DNA of 64,000 bases from Vandammella animalimorsus (GCF_002285265.1 NZ_NSJB01000001.1:310001-374000); one strand, 5' to 3'. Positions 1 to 9,096 are shown, counted from the stretch's first letter. A program made the numbers and translations. The notes: generated by a model from the sequence alone, not told the origin.

Positions 1-47
1 GCCGAGCGAGCGCAACTCACCGACCGCAATACAGATAGGAAAACCAC

Positions 48-650
48 ATGCTGATGGACGCACAACAAGCGCAGCTGGTGCTGGTGGACTACCAGACCAA
101 ACTCATGCCCGTCATCTTCGAGGCCGAGCAGGTGCTGCAACGGGCCATTCTGCTGGGGCGCCTGGCGGCCTTGTTCGACGTGCCTTGCTGGGGCACGGAG
201 CAAAACCCCCGGCGCCTGGGCCCCAACGATGCGGCCATCCAGAGCCTGTGCCAGAAGACCATCTCGAAGATGCACTTTGGCGCCTGTGCCGAGCCCGATC
301 TGCTGCAACTGCTGCGCCCGCCAGCGCCTGCGGGCAATGCGCGCAGCCTGCCCAAGCACCTGCAAAAAGCGCGCCCCAGCGCGCCGAATCCGCGCGAGCA
401 AATCGTCATTGCCGGCTGCGAAGCCCACGTTTGCCTGCTGCAAACGGCGCTGGGCCTGCTGGAGCAGGACTTCGAGGTCTGGGTCGTCACCGATGCCTGC
501 AGCTCACGCACGGAGCGCAACCGCGATGCAGCCTTCGACCGCCTGGCCGCCGCCGGCGCCGAGCTGGTAAGCGCCGAGATGGTGGCCTTCGAGTGGTGCG
601 GCTCGGCCGAGCATCCCAAGTTCAAGGAGATGCTGGCCCTGGTCAAGTGA
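48..650 (+). CDS. Isochorismatase-fold cysteine hydrolase
   Basis: A 200-residue protein of the isochorismatase-like (cysteine hydrolase) superfamily, whose members hydrolyse C-N or ether bonds of small molecules in the cytoplasm. The expected triad is visible: Asp14 in VLVDYQ, Lys74 in TISKMHF, and the nucleophile Cys129 in GCEAHVC followed by LLQTALGL. The family core fills almost the whole length; a Pro/Ala-rich insertion at about residues 90-115 is longer than usual. The start at 48 is chosen because AGGA lies 7 nt upstream; an in-frame ATG at 54 is the alternative. It stands alone on the plus strand, so the substrate cannot be inferred from context. YcaC-like or nicotinamidase-like activities are possible. 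Confidence 0.85.
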   Translation: MLMDAQQAQLVLVDYQTKLMPVIFEAEQVLQRAILLGRLAALFDVPCWGTEQNPRRLGPNDAAIQSLCQKTISKMHFGACAEPDLLQLLRPPAPAGNARSLPKHLQKARPSAPNPREQIVIAGCEAHVCLLQTALGLLEQDFEVWVVTDACSSRTERNRDAAFDRLAAAGAELVSAEMVAFEWCGSAEHPKFKEMLALVK

Positions 651-710
651 TGGCCATGGGCCATTGGGGCAGATTTGCGGCAGCCGCTGCAGCGCGGGGC
701 GCAACACTTC

Positions 711-1049
711 TCAAGCCACGTAGCTGGCCAGGCCCTGGTCTGCCGGCCAGGGCTGCCACAGGCCCTCGGGGCTGACTTCGCCGTAGCAGCGCGCCTGCAG
801 GTCGTAGCCCAGGCAGTGGCCCTGGAAGTCGTCGCCCAGCAGCAGCTTGCCGCTGAGGGCGGCCTCGGGGCCGTAGATCTCGTGCGCGGGCACCGGGGCG
901 CTGTAGATCATGCAGCCGCTGGCGCTTTCGCCCCAGCCGGTATCGCGCAGATAGGCCAGGTAATCGGCCGCCAGCCCGGGGTAGGCGCTGGCAATGACGC
1001 GCAGCGCGGCTTCGTCCAGACGCACGGTGGGGCTGCTGGGCTGTTCCAT
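711..1049 (-). CDS. SMI1/KNR4 (SUKH)-like small protein
   Basis: A 112-residue acidic protein resembling the SMI1/KNR4 (SUKH) fold: an N-terminal helix, the YPGLAADYLAYLRDTGWGE block, then alternating short strands ending in a W-P-W segment. SUKH proteins are often immunity proteins against polymorphic toxins but also occur as stand-alone regulators. No toxin gene is adjacent here. It is convergent with the preceding hydrolase. The family assignment rests on overall pattern only, so the function is open. Confidence 0.6.
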   Translation of the reverse strand: MEQPSSPTVRLDEAALRVIASAYPGLAADYLAYLRDTGWGESASGCMIYSAPVPAHEIYGPEAALSGKLLLGDDFQGHCLGYDLQARCYGEVSPEGLWQPWPADQGLASYVA

Positions 1050-1160
1050 GGTGTCAGTACTTGTTCGCGGTTTTTGGCGATCCCCTTAGAGCGTGTTCTG
1101 CTCGAACGTTGACAAATCCAAGACCTGGGCGCTGACTGGCATCTCAATCTCGCAGGCGGC

Positions 1161-1301
1161 TCTCGTCATGCCCGCGAAGGCGGGCATCCAGCGCCGCCCT
1201 TGCGCACGAGAGGAGGGGATTGGCCAACGGCAGCGCCGCCCCGTCAGCGTCGCCCCTGTCAGCGTCGCAACTGGACACCCGCCTTCGCGGGTGTGACGAG
1301 A
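1161..1301. repeat. REP/BIME-like inverted repeat pair
   Basis: Two 31-bp copies in opposite orientation bound this 141-bp element (1161-1191 and 1271-1301). Each copy is itself palindromic: 1168-1187 folds as 8-bp arms around GAAG, and 1275-1294 folds the same way around CTTC. The copies differ only by compensating changes in the arms (ATGCCCGC versus ACACCCGC), which supports selection for hairpin structure. Between them an 11-bp word GTCAGCGTCGC is directly repeated. This matches a REP pair (BIME) in an intergenic region. The rest of 1050-1429 shows no gene apart from the mmsB terminator. Confidence 0.7.
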
Positions 1302-1357
1302 ACCAGCGGCGCTTGCAGGAAATGTCTTCATCAGAATCGAAAGCGCTTTAGGGTTTG

Positions 1358-1412
1358 AAAAAAGCGCGGCTTGGGCCTGCCTGCAAGGCGCAGATGGCCC
1401 AAGCCGCGCTTT
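1358..1412 (-). terminator. Terminator after mmsB
   Basis: Read on the minus strand, a 17-bp perfect inverted repeat (arms beginning AAAGCGCGGCTTGGGCC) encloses an 18-nt loop and runs into a T-rich tail. It lies about 18 bp past the mmsB stop codon and is the natural end of the mmsA-to-mmsB minus-strand gene group. Confidence 0.8.
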
Positions 1413-1429
1413 GGGGCTCTCGCAGAGGC

Positions 1430-2326
1430 TCAGGCCTGCTTTTGCAGCATCTTGATGATGCTGGAGAAATCCTCGCCGCCGTGGCCGCCGATGCTGTGGG
1501 CGGCGTAGATGCTGCGGGCCATGGCGCCCAGCGGGGTGCTGGCCTTGGCGGTGACGGCGTTCTCCAGCGCCAGGCCCAGGTCCTTGAGCATCAAGTCGGT
1601 GCCGAAGCCGCCGGTGTAGCCGCGTGTGGCGGCCGATGCCTCTTGCACGCCGGGCACGGGGTTGTAGACCTCCAGCGTCCAGTTGCCGCCGGAGCTGCGG
1701 CGCATGATTTCAGAGAGCACTTTCGGATCCAGCCCGTTGGCCATGCCCAGCGCCAGCGCCTCGCTGGTGCCGATCATCAAGATGCCCAGCAGCATGTTGT
1801 TGCAGATCTTGGCGGTCTGGCCTGCGCCCACGTCGCCGGCGTGGAAGATGTTTTTGCCCATTTTCTCCAGCAGCGGGCGGGCGCGCTCCAGCGCGGCATC
1901 GCTGCCGCCGACCATGAAGGTCAGCGTGCCCGCGGCCGCGCCTGCGGTACCGCCGGAGACGGGCGCATCGATGAAATCCACGCCCTTGGCCGCAGCGGCC
2001 TTGCCCACTTTGCGGGCGGTGTCGGCGGCGATGGTGCTGCTGTCGATGATGAGCGTGCCCGCAGGCATGTCGGCCAGCAGGCCGGGCTGCTCGGCGGTGC
2101 CGATGAACATGCCTTCGACGTGCTGGCTGGCCGGCAGCATGGTGATGACGACCTCGGCGCCTGCGGCGGCTTCTTTCGCGCTGCCTGCGACGCGGATGCC
2201 TTGCTCGGCGTGGAACTTCTTGGCCGCTTCGGACAGGTCAAAGCCGCTGACTTCGTGGCCTGCCTTGTGCAGGTTCAAAGCCATGCCGCTGCCCATGTTG
2301 CCCAGGCCGATGAATGCGATTTTCAT
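1430..2326 (-). CDS. mmsB: 3-hydroxyisobutyrate dehydrogenase
   Basis: NAD-dependent oxidation of 3-hydroxyisobutyrate to methylmalonate semialdehyde in valine catabolism. The 298-residue protein opens with the Rossmann motif IAFIGLGNMGSGMA, followed by the substrate-binding DAPVSGGTAGAAAGTL segment and the KICNNMLLG catalytic-lysine region, typical of beta-hydroxyacid dehydrogenases. Family length is about 295-300, so it is complete. The start is set by an ATG preceded by AAGGAGAC at ideal spacing. Together with the acyl-CoA dehydrogenase at 3256 and mmsA at 5857 it supplies successive steps of the isobutyryl-CoA branch. The genes share near-identical Shine-Dalgarno leaders (A)AGGAGAC, but crcB and a TfoX gene sit between them. 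Confidence 0.93.
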   Translation of the reverse strand: MKIAFIGLGNMGSGMALNLHKAGHEVSGFDLSEAAKKFHAEQGIRVAGSAKEAAAGAEVVITMLPASQHVEGMFIGTAEQPGLLADMPAGTLIIDSSTIAADTARKVGKAAAAKGVDFIDAPVSGGTAGAAAGTLTFMVGGSDAALERARPLLEKMGKNIFHAGDVGAGQTAKICNNMLLGILMIGTSEALALGMANGLDPKVLSEIMRRSSGGNWTLEVYNPVPGVQEASAATRGYTGGFGTDLMLKDLGLALENAVTAKASTPLGAMARSIYAAHSIGGHGGEDFSSIIKMLQKQA

Positions 2327-2382
2327 GAGAGTCTCCTTGGAAAGGGTTGTTGAGGGTTGAAGGGAAAAAAAGTGAAATAGCG

Positions 2383-2823
2383 TCAATGCCGCAATGCGGC
2401 TGCGCCGCCGCCAGCCCACAGCCCGGCGGCCACGGCCAGCAGGCCCAGGCCCACGCTGGCCAGCACATAGCCCAAGGCCAGCGCCCACTGACGCTGGAGC
2501 AGCAGCGTCAGCGCCTCCAGCCCGAAAGCGGAAAAGGTGGTGAAGCCGCCCAGCACGCCGGTGAACAGAAACAGCCGCAGCGCGGGGCCCAGCCAATCGC
2601 CGCGCAGCGCCAGGCCCGCCAGCAGGCCGATGGCCAAACAGCCCAGCAGATTGACTGCCAGCGTGCCCCAGGGCAGCGGCGCCAGCCCTGCCGAGGGCGC
2701 GGTGGCGGCGCTCAGGCGCAGGCTCAGGGCGTAGCGGGCGATAGCGCCCAGCAGGCCGCCCAGGCCGACCCACATCCAATAGGGCAGGGCGGCACTGGAG
2801 GCGGTGTGCAGCGGCGTGCTCAT
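2383..2823 (-). CDS. crcB: CrcB/Fluc fluoride channel
   Basis: A small membrane protein (146 residues) of the CrcB/Fluc family, which forms dual-topology dimeric channels exporting toxic fluoride. Four hydrophobic segments are visible, with the family signatures GTLAVNLLGC near residue 50 and GGFTTFSAFGLEA near residue 88. The start ATG overlaps the stop of the TfoX gene by 4 nt (ATGA), implying translational coupling. No fluoride riboswitch is recognisable upstream because the neighbouring gene abuts directly. Confidence 0.92.
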   Translation of the reverse strand: MSTPLHTASSAALPYWMWVGLGGLLGAIARYALSLRLSAATAPSAGLAPLPWGTLAVNLLGCLAIGLLAGLALRGDWLGPALRLFLFTGVLGGFTTFSAFGLEALTLLLQRQWALALGYVLASVGLGLLAVAAGLWAGGGAAALRH

Positions 2824-3230
2824 GCGCGCAGTCCTTTTGTCCGCTGACCCGCCTGTTGCCGTGCTCGCCGACGGGGCGCTGCCTTGGCCAGCGGGTTGTA
2901 AGCCAGGGCCTGCTCGATCCAGGTCTGAAACTGTGCCTTGGTTTGCAAGCTGGTCCACTCCACGAACACATAGCCGCGCATGACGCGCTGGCCGTGGCGC
3001 ATTTCGCGCGTGCCGGGGCGCTCCAGCGCGGCGTCGTGTTGCTCGGGGTGGATGCGGCACAGCAGCTCGTCCTCGCCCACGCCCAGGCACAGCTTGCCGT
3101 TGACCATGAAGGCGTAGCCGCCGAACAGGGGTTTTTCTTCCACTTCGGCGCTGGGCGCGCAGGCCAGCAAGGCATCGCGCACGGCGTCGATGCGTTGCAG
3201 GGTGTGCGGGTCGATGGGGCGGGCGGCCAT
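2820..3230 (-). CDS. TfoX N-terminal domain protein
   Basis: A 136-residue protein with a single TfoX N-terminal-like domain: the conserved LFGGYAFMVNGKLCLGVGEDELLCRI core is followed by a MRGYVFV strand and a basic tail RRRARQQAGQRTKG. Full-length TfoX/Sxy controls competence in gammaproteobacteria and has an additional C-terminal domain, absent here. Short one-domain versions are common and uncharacterised. It is coupled to crcB by a 4-nt overlap and sits 25 bp downstream of the acyl-CoA dehydrogenase, so all are probably one transcript. Confidence 0.85.
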   Translation of the reverse strand: MAARPIDPHTLQRIDAVRDALLACAPSAEVEEKPLFGGYAFMVNGKLCLGVGEDELLCRIHPEQHDAALERPGTREMRHGQRVMRGYVFVEWTSLQTKAQFQTWIEQALAYNPLAKAAPRRRARQQAGQRTKGLRA

Positions 3231-3255
3231 GCGGCGGGGCAGCGGCTGCGTTGGC

Positions 3256-4416
3256 TCAGCGGATCACATCCGGCGCGTCGCCGTCGAGCATGCGGCGGGC
3301 GATGATGACGCGCATGATTTCGTTCGTGCCTTCCAGAATCTGGTGCACGCGCGCGTCGCGCAGCAGGCGCTCGAGCGGGTATTCGCGGATGTAGCCGTAG
3401 CCACCGTGCAGTTGCAGCGCCTCGTTGATGACTTTGAAGCCAAAGTCCGTGGCAAAGCGCTTGGCCATGGCGCAGTAGGTGGTGGCGTTGGGGTCCTGGC
3501 GGTCGAGCTTGCTGGCGGCCAGGCGCACCATTTGGCGTGCGGCCACCAGTTCGGTGGCCATGTCGGCCAGCTTGAATTGCAGCGCCTGGAAGGTGGAGAT
3601 GGCCTTGCCGAACTGCTGGCGCTCCTGGATGTAGCGCTGCGCCTGGGCCAGCGCGCCCTGCGCGCCGCCGACGGAGCAGGTGGCGATGTTGATGCGCCCA
3701 CCATCCAGCCCCTTCATGGCGATCTTGAAGCCTTCGCCCTCGTTGCCCAGCAGGTTGTGCGCGGGGATGCGCACGTTGTCGAAGCTGATGGTGCGCGTGG
3801 GCTGGCTGTTCCAGCCCATTTTTTGCTCTTTTTTGCCGTAGCTGATGCCCTCGGCGTTGGCAGGCACGGCAAAGGCCGAAACGCCCGATGCCCCGGGGCC
3901 GCCGCTGCGCGCCATGAGCACCAGCACGTCGGTGCTGCCCGCGCCGGAGATGAAGGCCTTGCTGCCGTTGATGACGTATTCGTTGCCCACCAGCTCGGCG
4001 CGGGTCTTGAGCGAGGCGGCGTCAGAGCCTGCGCCCGGCTCGGTCAGGCAGTAGCTGGCGAGCTTTTGCCCGCTGGTGAGCTGCTCGCCCCATTCCTTGC
4101 GCACTTCGTCGCCGCCCCAGGTGCCCAGCATCCAGGTGGCCATGTTGTGGATGGTGATGAAGGCGGTGGTGGAGGGATCGACCGCGGCCATTTCTTCAAA
4201 CACGAAGGTGGCATCCAGCCGCGGCAGGGCCAGGCCGCCGATGGATTCGGGCGCGTACAGGCCGCAAAAGCCCAGCTCGCCGGACTTGGCAATGGTTTCC
4301 TTTGGGAAGTGGCTTTCCTCGTCCCATTGCGCGGCGTAGGGGGCCAGCTCGGCCTGGGCGAAGGCGCGCGCGGTTTCGGCAAAGGCCATTTGGTCTTCGG
4401 TGGGTTCAAAGTGCAT
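3256..4416 (-). CDS. Acyl-CoA dehydrogenase, probably isobutyryl-CoA dehydrogenase
   Basis: A flavoprotein (386 residues) oxidising a short acyl-CoA to its 2-enoyl-CoA. The fold is complete: an N-terminal helical domain, the CLTEPGAGSDAASLKTRA flavin/substrate signature around residue 122, the GWNSQPTRTISFDNVRIP strand, and the C-terminal LHGGYGYIREYPLERLLRDARVHQILEGTNEIMR block. The catalytic base is Glu362 in LEGTNE, the position typical of short- and medium-chain enzymes. Proximity to mmsB and mmsA points to isobutyryl-CoA in valine degradation (the mmsC/ACAD8 role), which is inference from context. An AAGGAGAC ribosome site precedes the ATG. Confidence 0.9.
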   Translation of the reverse strand: MHFEPTEDQMAFAETARAFAQAELAPYAAQWDEESHFPKETIAKSGELGFCGLYAPESIGGLALPRLDATFVFEEMAAVDPSTTAFITIHNMATWMLGTWGGDEVRKEWGEQLTSGQKLASYCLTEPGAGSDAASLKTRAELVGNEYVINGSKAFISGAGSTDVLVLMARSGGPGASGVSAFAVPANAEGISYGKKEQKMGWNSQPTRTISFDNVRIPAHNLLGNEGEGFKIAMKGLDGGRINIATCSVGGAQGALAQAQRYIQERQQFGKAISTFQALQFKLADMATELVAARQMVRLAASKLDRQDPNATTYCAMAKRFATDFGFKVINEALQLHGGYGYIREYPLERLLRDARVHQILEGTNEIMRVIIARRMLDGDAPDVIR

Positions 4417-4502
4417 GGAGTGTCTCCTTGGGTTGTTGTGGTTTGAGGGATGCGTTGGTTTTTCAGTCGCTGCGGCTGGCCCGGTCTCTCCAGCCTACCG
4501 GC

Positions 4503-4955
4503 TTACCATTTGCCTATGACAACGGCCAGCATGCCCGCCGCAATCAGCGGGCCGACGGGCACGCCTTTGAAAAAGGCTACGCCGATGACGGTGCCCACCA
4601 TCAGGCCAGGCACCAGGCCGGGGTGCTCCATCATCAGCGGCAGGCCGCGCCCGCCCAGCCAGGCCACCAGCACGCCCACCGCCACGGCCAGCAGCGATTG
4701 CCAGTGGGTGAAGCTGCGCAGCACATCGGCCAGAGCGATTTTGCCGCTGGCAATGGGCGCCATGACGCCGATGAACAAAATGGTGATGCCCAGATTCAGG
4801 CCGTGCTTTTGGATCCAGGGAAAGTACTGCTGCAAGGGCGTCATGCGCACCAGCAGCAGGGCCAGCATGGCGTAGGTGATGCTGTGGTTCTGGCTGACGA
4901 TGCCCAGGGCGGCGATGGCCAGCAACAACAGCAAAACGGGGTCGAAGGCGGGCAT
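4503..4955 (-). CDS. DUF441 (YeaL-type) inner membrane protein
   Basis: A 150-residue hydrophobic protein with four to five membrane helices, matching the DUF441/UPF0756 family typified by E. coli YeaL in length and pattern: a polar N-terminus, [34 protein letters not shown] and a glycine-rich end [28 protein letters not shown]. No function is established for the family. It is separated by about 85 bp from the acyl-CoA dehydrogenase and has no obvious partner. Confidence 0.85.
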   Translation of the reverse strand: MPAFDPVLLLLLAIAALGIVSQNHSITYAMLALLLVRMTPLQQYFPWIQKHGLNLGITILFIGVMAPIASGKIALADVLRSFTHWQSLLAVAVGVLVAWLGGRGLPLMMEHPGLVPGLMVGTVIGVAFFKGVPVGPLIAAGMLAVVIGKW

Positions 4956-4995
4956 GGGCGCAAAAAATCTTCATCGCAACGGGCATCGCGTGCGC

Positions 4996-5391
4996 TCATT
5001 CCACGCTGTAGCCGTGCATCAGCCAGTGGCGCAGGGCCTGGCGGCGCAGGGCGTGCTGCTCGATCATGCAGGCGTGGTGTGCGCTGGCTGCGGGCGCGTG
5101 CAGGTCTGGCCCGGCAGGGGCTGCTTGCTGGCAATGCTGGCGCGCGGTGCGCCGCCATTCGTTCTGGTTGCCGCGCAGGGCGGGGCGCTCATGGGCCGAG
5201 AGCACCAGCAGCACGTCGCCATACAGGGTTTCCGTGGCATCGCGCACGGCCTCGAAGTCTTGCAGCGTGCAGGTGGCGGCGGTGCAAGCGGGCGTGGCCG
5301 GGGCCAGCGCTTGCGCCTGGGCTTGTGGCGCAGCGGCGCTCAAGGCCAGGGCGGCGATGGCGACAAAAAACAGGGGCGGGCGCAGGCGCAT
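4996..5391 (-). CDS. Exported small protein, possibly LprI-like
   Basis: A 131-residue protein with a clear Sec signal peptide (MRLRPP followed by a hydrophobic stretch and AQAQA, cleavage near residue 27). The mature part has four cysteines and a C-terminal helix CMIEQHALRRQALRHWL. The EW-R-C and C-R-L pattern resembles LprI/DUF1311 periplasmic proteins, some of which inhibit lysozyme, but the match is weak. It probably acts in the periplasm. It is followed 40 bp upstream (in transcription order) by the YdhR-like gene. Confidence 0.6.
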   Translation of the reverse strand: MRLRPPLFFVAIAALALSAAAPQAQAQALAPATPACTAATCTLQDFEAVRDATETLYGDVLLVLSAHERPALRGNQNEWRRTARQHCQQAAPAGPDLHAPAASAHHACMIEQHALRRQALRHWLMHGYSVE

Positions 5392-5410
5392 GGCGGTTGG
5401 GCGATTGGGC

Positions 5411-5722
5411 TCAGTCGGTGCGGATCTCGCCGCGCTCGTTGTCCACCATCACAGGGCTGTCGAACCAGGCAATTTGTGGCTCGCTGCCGTATTTGCTGCG
5501 CACAAAGGCCTTCCATTCGTCGGTGTACAGTGCCTGGGCGTGGGCTTTGCTCTGCCAGGTGTAGATGCCGCCAGCGGTGCGTCCATCCTCACTGACGATG
5601 TAGCGCTTGTGCACCAACCCGGCCACGCTTTGGTATTTGGGCGCGGTGCTCTCGAAAATGCGCTGGGCCTCCTGCCGCGTGACGGGCTGGGGCAGGGCGA
5701 AAGTGGTGACGGTGACGAACAT
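5411..5722 (-). CDS. YdhR-family putative monooxygenase
   Basis: A 103-residue dimeric alpha/beta-barrel protein of the YdhR/ABM type: TVTTFALPQPVTRQEAQRIFESTAPKYQSVAGLVHKRYIVSEDG-type core, then GGIYTWQSKAHAQALYTDEW. The family is annotated as putative monooxygenase for aromatic substrates, with poor experimental support. The start at 5722 is chosen because residue 1 (MFVTVTTF) begins the conserved domain; an upstream in-frame ATG at 5809 would add an unlikely Ala/Pro-rich 29-residue extension. Confidence 0.75.
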   Translation of the reverse strand: MFVTVTTFALPQPVTRQEAQRIFESTAPKYQSVAGLVHKRYIVSEDGRTAGGIYTWQSKAHAQALYTDEWKAFVRSKYGSEPQIAWFDSPVMVDNERGEIRTD

Positions 5723-5856
5723 CGGCAAATCCTGCGGGCATGGCAATGCGGGGCATGCATGGATGGCAAATGCGGTGGATGCGGGCGCCAGGGCGCGCCG
5801 CGCATCCACCGCAAATGGCCAGCAACTTTTGGGTTGCTGGCCGCTGCAGCCCGTGC

Positions 5857-7377
5857 TTACTTCAGGCTGATGGTGGTGTTCAGGCCGCCGGTGGACTGGT
5901 CGTCAAACCAGCGCGCCGTCACCGTCTTGGTCTGGGTGTAGAACAGGATGACCTGCTTGCCGTATGGGCCCAGATCGCCCAGCTTGGATGCGCGCGAGCC
6001 GCTGAACGAGAACAGGGGCACGGGCACGGGGATGGGCACGTTGATGCCGACCTGGCCGACGTCGATGTCCTCCTGGAACTTGTGCGCCGCCGCGCCCGAT
6101 TGCGTGAAGATGGCCGTGCCGTTGCCGTTGGGGTTGGCGTTGATGAACTCGATGGCCTCTTCCAGCGTGGCGGCTTCGACCACGCACAGCACGGGGCCGA
6201 AGATTTCCTGGTCGTAAATGGCCATGCCGGGCTTGACGCCGCTGAAGATGGTGGGGCCAACGAAGTTGCCTTTCTCAAAGCCGGGCACGTTGGGCTTGCG
6301 GCCGTCGAGCTCCAGCTTGGCGCCATCGGCCACGCCGCGCTCGATCAGCCCTTCGATGCGCGAGAGCGCCGAGCAGGAGATCACGGGGCCCAGATCGGCG
6401 CCTTGCTCGGTGCCGGCGCTGACCTTGAGCGTCTTGGCCTTTTCCACCAGCTCGGGCAGCCACTTTTGCGCCTCGCCCACCAGCACGACCACCGGCAGGG
6501 CCATGCAGCGCTGGCCTGCGGCGCCGAACGATGCGCCGGCGATGGCGTTGAGGGTTTGCTCCTTGTTCGCATCGGGCAGCACGATGGCGTGGTTCTTCGC
6601 GCCCATCATGCACTGCACGCGCTTGCCGGCCAGGCTGGCGCGGTTGTATACGTGCGTGCCGACCTTGGTGGAGCCCACGAAAGACACGGCCTTGATGTCG
6701 GGGTGATCGCAAATGGCGTTGACGGCCATCTCACCGCCGTGGATGACGTTGAGCACGCCAGCGGGGATGCCCGCTTCCAGCGCCAGCTCGCACAGGCGCA
6801 TGGTCACCATCGGGTCTTGCTCGGAGGGCTTGAGCACGAAGGTGTTGCCCGTGGCAATGGCCATGGGGAACATCCACAGCGGGATCATGGCCGGGAAGTT
6901 GAACGGCGTGATGCCCGCGCACACGCCCAGCGGTTGCAGCAGGGTGTAGGTGTCCACACCGTTGGCCACGTTGTTGGCCAGCTCGCCCAGTTGCAGGTTG
7001 CCCACGGAGGCGGCGTGCTCCACCACTTCCAGGCCGCGGAACACATCGCCCTCGGCGTCGGGCAGGGTCTTGCCTTGCTCGGCGGTGAGCAGGGCGGCCA
7101 GCTCCTTCATGTTGGCGCGGATCAGCTCCTGGTATTTCAGGAAGATGCGTGCGCGTGCGCCGATGGGGGTTTTGCGCCAGGTCTTGAAGGCCTCCTTGGC
7201 GGCGGCCACGGCCTGGTTGATTTCATCCTGCGTGGCGAAGGGCACGCGGGCCAGCACCTCTTGCGTGGCGGGGTTGATGACTTCGCGCCATTCGGTGGTC
7301 TTGGATTCGACAAACTGGCCGTTGATGAGCAGTTTGACGGCGGGGGCCTTCAGGCCTTGTTCGCTGATAGCGTTCAT
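5857..7377 (-). CDS. mmsA: Methylmalonate-semialdehyde dehydrogenase (CoA-acylating)
   Basis: Converts methylmalonate semialdehyde plus CoA and NAD to propionyl-CoA and CO2, the last step of distal valine catabolism. The 506-residue protein shows the aldehyde dehydrogenase fold: the [19 protein letters not shown] cofactor segment, FVGSTKVG, and the catalytic cysteine in [14 protein letters not shown]. The cysteine is followed by MALPV, a diagnostic MmsA pattern, rather than the usual aldehyde dehydrogenase sequence. [24 protein letters not shown] and a C-terminal oligomerisation strand complete it. The start at 7377 follows an AGGAGAC site. It is not immediately adjacent to mmsB, but it lies on the same strand with the same leader style. 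Two TGCAAATTTG sites lie 130-180 bp upstream. Confidence 0.94.
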   Translation of the reverse strand: MNAISEQGLKAPAVKLLINGQFVESKTTEWREVINPATQEVLARVPFATQDEINQAVAAAKEAFKTWRKTPIGARARIFLKYQELIRANMKELAALLTAEQGKTLPDAEGDVFRGLEVVEHAASVGNLQLGELANNVANGVDTYTLLQPLGVCAGITPFNFPAMIPLWMFPMAIATGNTFVLKPSEQDPMVTMRLCELALEAGIPAGVLNVIHGGEMAVNAICDHPDIKAVSFVGSTKVGTHVYNRASLAGKRVQCMMGAKNHAIVLPDANKEQTLNAIAGASFGAAGQRCMALPVVVLVGEAQKWLPELVEKAKTLKVSAGTEQGADLGPVISCSALSRIEGLIERGVADGAKLELDGRKPNVPGFEKGNFVGPTIFSGVKPGMAIYDQEIFGPVLCVVEAATLEEAIEFINANPNGNGTAIFTQSGAAAHKFQEDIDVGQVGINVPIPVPVPLFSFSGSRASKLGDLGPYGKQVILFYTQTKTVTARWFDDQSTGGLNTTISLK

Positions 7378-7504
7378 GCGTTGTCTCCTGGATCGAAAGA
7401 GGGGGGATGGAAGCGGGGCACATGCGGCCATCGGCCATGGCCTGCGGGGCAGGCGCTTGGGCAAGCGATGGCGCGGCACACGCCGTGCAGCACGCATCTT
7501 ACTG

Positions 7505-7558
7505 TGCAAATTTGTTGTATCAATAGCAGAGGCTGCAGTTTATCTCTGCAAATTTGCA
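7505..7558. promoter_or_regulatory. Paired TGCAAATTTG operators upstream of mmsA
   Basis: Two copies of a palindromic word: TGCAAATTTGTT at 7505-7516 and the perfect palindrome TGCAAATTTGCA at 7547-7558. Their starts are 42 bp apart, about four helical turns, in the AT-richer gap upstream of mmsA. TTTGCAAA-type sites are typical of XRE-family short-chain acyl-CoA regulators (RamB/ScfR group). Assignment to such a regulator is inference, since none is encoded nearby. Confidence 0.5.
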
Positions 7559-7581
7559 AATAGGGGCGATGCGACGGGCAA

Positions 7582-7614
7582 AGAAAAAGCGCGATGCCCA
7601 TGCGGGCATCGCGC
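7582..7614 (-). terminator. Terminator of the sdh-gltA operon
   Basis: On the minus strand an 11-bp perfect stem (GCGCGATGCCC and its complement, 4-nt loop) is followed directly by TTTTTCTTTG. It sits 30 bp after the gltA stop codon and is a canonical intrinsic terminator. Confidence 0.88.
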
Positions 7615-7644
7615 TGCGTGGCGTGGCATTGGCCGGCCGGAGCC

Positions 7645-8940
7645 TCAGGGCACGTCGCGGCGGGGCGAGCCGGTGTAGAGCTGGCGCGGGCGGCCGATCT
7701 TGTACTCGGGATCGGCAATCATCTCGTTGAGCTGGGCGATCCAGCCCACGGTGCGCGCCAGCGCGAAGATGCCGGTGAACAGGTTGACCGGGATGCCGAT
7801 GGCGCGCTGCACGATGCCCGAGTAGAAGTCCACGTTGGGATAGAGCTTGCGCTGCACGAAGTAGTCGTCTTCCAGCGCGATTTGCTCCAGCTTCTTGGCC
7901 AGCGCGAACAGCGGGTCGTTTTCCAGGCCCAGCTCGGCAAGCACCTCGTTGCAGGTTTCCTGCATGAGCTTGGCGCGCGGGTCGTAGTTCTTGTAGACGC
8001 GGTGGCCAAAGCCCATCAGGCGCACGCCGGAGTTCTTGTCCTTGACCTTTTCCATGAACTCGCCGACCTTGGCCACGCCGCCCATCTTCTGGATGTCTTC
8101 GAGCATGTTCAGGCAGGCCTCGTTGGCGCCGCCGTGGGCCGGGCCCCACAGGCAGGCCACGCCCGCGGCGATGGCGGCAAACGGGTTGGTGCCCGAGGAG
8201 CCGCACAGGCGCACGGTGGAGGTGGAGGCGTTTTGCTCGTGGTCGGCGTGCAGGATGAAGATGCGGTCCAGCGCCTTTTCAATGACGGGGTTGACCTTGT
8301 ACTCCTCGCACGGGGTGCCGAACATCATGCGCATGAAGTTGCCGGCGTAGCTGAGGTTGTTCTGCGGGTACATGTACGGCTCGCCCTTGCCGTACTTGTA
8401 GGCCATGGCCACCAGCGTGGGCATCTTGGCGATGAGCTGGATGGCGGCGCGGTCGCGGTGCTCGGGGTTATGGATGTCGGTGTTCTCGTGATAGAAGGCC
8501 GACATGCCGCCCACCAGGCCGGTGAGCACGGCCATGGGGTGCGCGTCGCGGCGGAAGCCCCGCAGGAAGAACTGCATCTGCTCGTTGACCATGGTGTGCT
8601 TGAGCACGAGCTGGTGGAAGTCTTCGCGCTGCTGGGCGTTGGGCAGCTCGCCCTTGAGCAGCAGGTAGCAGGTGTCGAGGTAGTCGCATTTTTCGGCCAG
8701 CTGCTCGATGGGGTAGCCGCGATAGAGCAGCTCGCCCTTGTCGCCGTCGATGTAGGTGATGGCCGACTGGCAGGCCGCGGTGGACAGAAAACCGGGGTCG
8801 TAGGTGAACATGCCGGTCTGGCCGTAGAGCTTGCGGATGTCGATCACGTCCGGGCCGATGGTGCCTTCGTAAACGGGCAGCTCGACCGATGCCTTGCCAT
8901 TGCTGAATGAGAGGGTGGCTTTGTTGTCGGACAACTTCAT
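7645..8940 (-). CDS. gltA: Citrate synthase (type II, hexameric)
   Basis: Condenses acetyl-CoA and oxaloacetate to citrate, the entry step of the TCA cycle. The 431-residue protein has the family signature [15 protein letters not shown] with its active-site histidine, the upstream [15 protein letters not shown] histidine segment, and the N-terminal beta-rich extension ([25 protein letters not shown]) found in Gram-negative NADH-sensitive hexameric enzymes. Length matches E. coli GltA. It is the last gene of the sdhCDABE-gltA string, 156 bp after sdhE, and ends at a strong terminator. Confidence 0.96.
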   Translation of the reverse strand: MKLSDNKATLSFSNGKASVELPVYEGTIGPDVIDIRKLYGQTGMFTYDPGFLSTAACQSAITYIDGDKGELLYRGYPIEQLAEKCDYLDTCYLLLKGELPNAQQREDFHQLVLKHTMVNEQMQFFLRGFRRDAHPMAVLTGLVGGMSAFYHENTDIHNPEHRDRAAIQLIAKMPTLVAMAYKYGKGEPYMYPQNNLSYAGNFMRMMFGTPCEEYKVNPVIEKALDRIFILHADHEQNASTSTVRLCGSSGTNPFAAIAAGVACLWGPAHGGANEACLNMLEDIQKMGGVAKVGEFMEKVKDKNSGVRLMGFGHRVYKNYDPRAKLMQETCNEVLAELGLENDPLFALAKKLEQIALEDDYFVQRKLYPNVDFYSGIVQRAIGIPVNLFTGIFALARTVGWIAQLNEMIADPEYKIGRPRQLYTGSPRRDVP

Positions 8941-9096
8941 GGTTCTCTTCCTTTGGTGGGGCCAGGGCGGCAGTGCGGCTTGCGCGGTGCAGCGCATGGG
9001 GCCATGCCTGGCGGGAGGGTTTCGAAAAGGCGGTTGCAGGGGAGGGTGTGCCGGGCGGCTGCGCGTTGGCTGCGGCAGGCCTGGGGCGAGGGGGCC

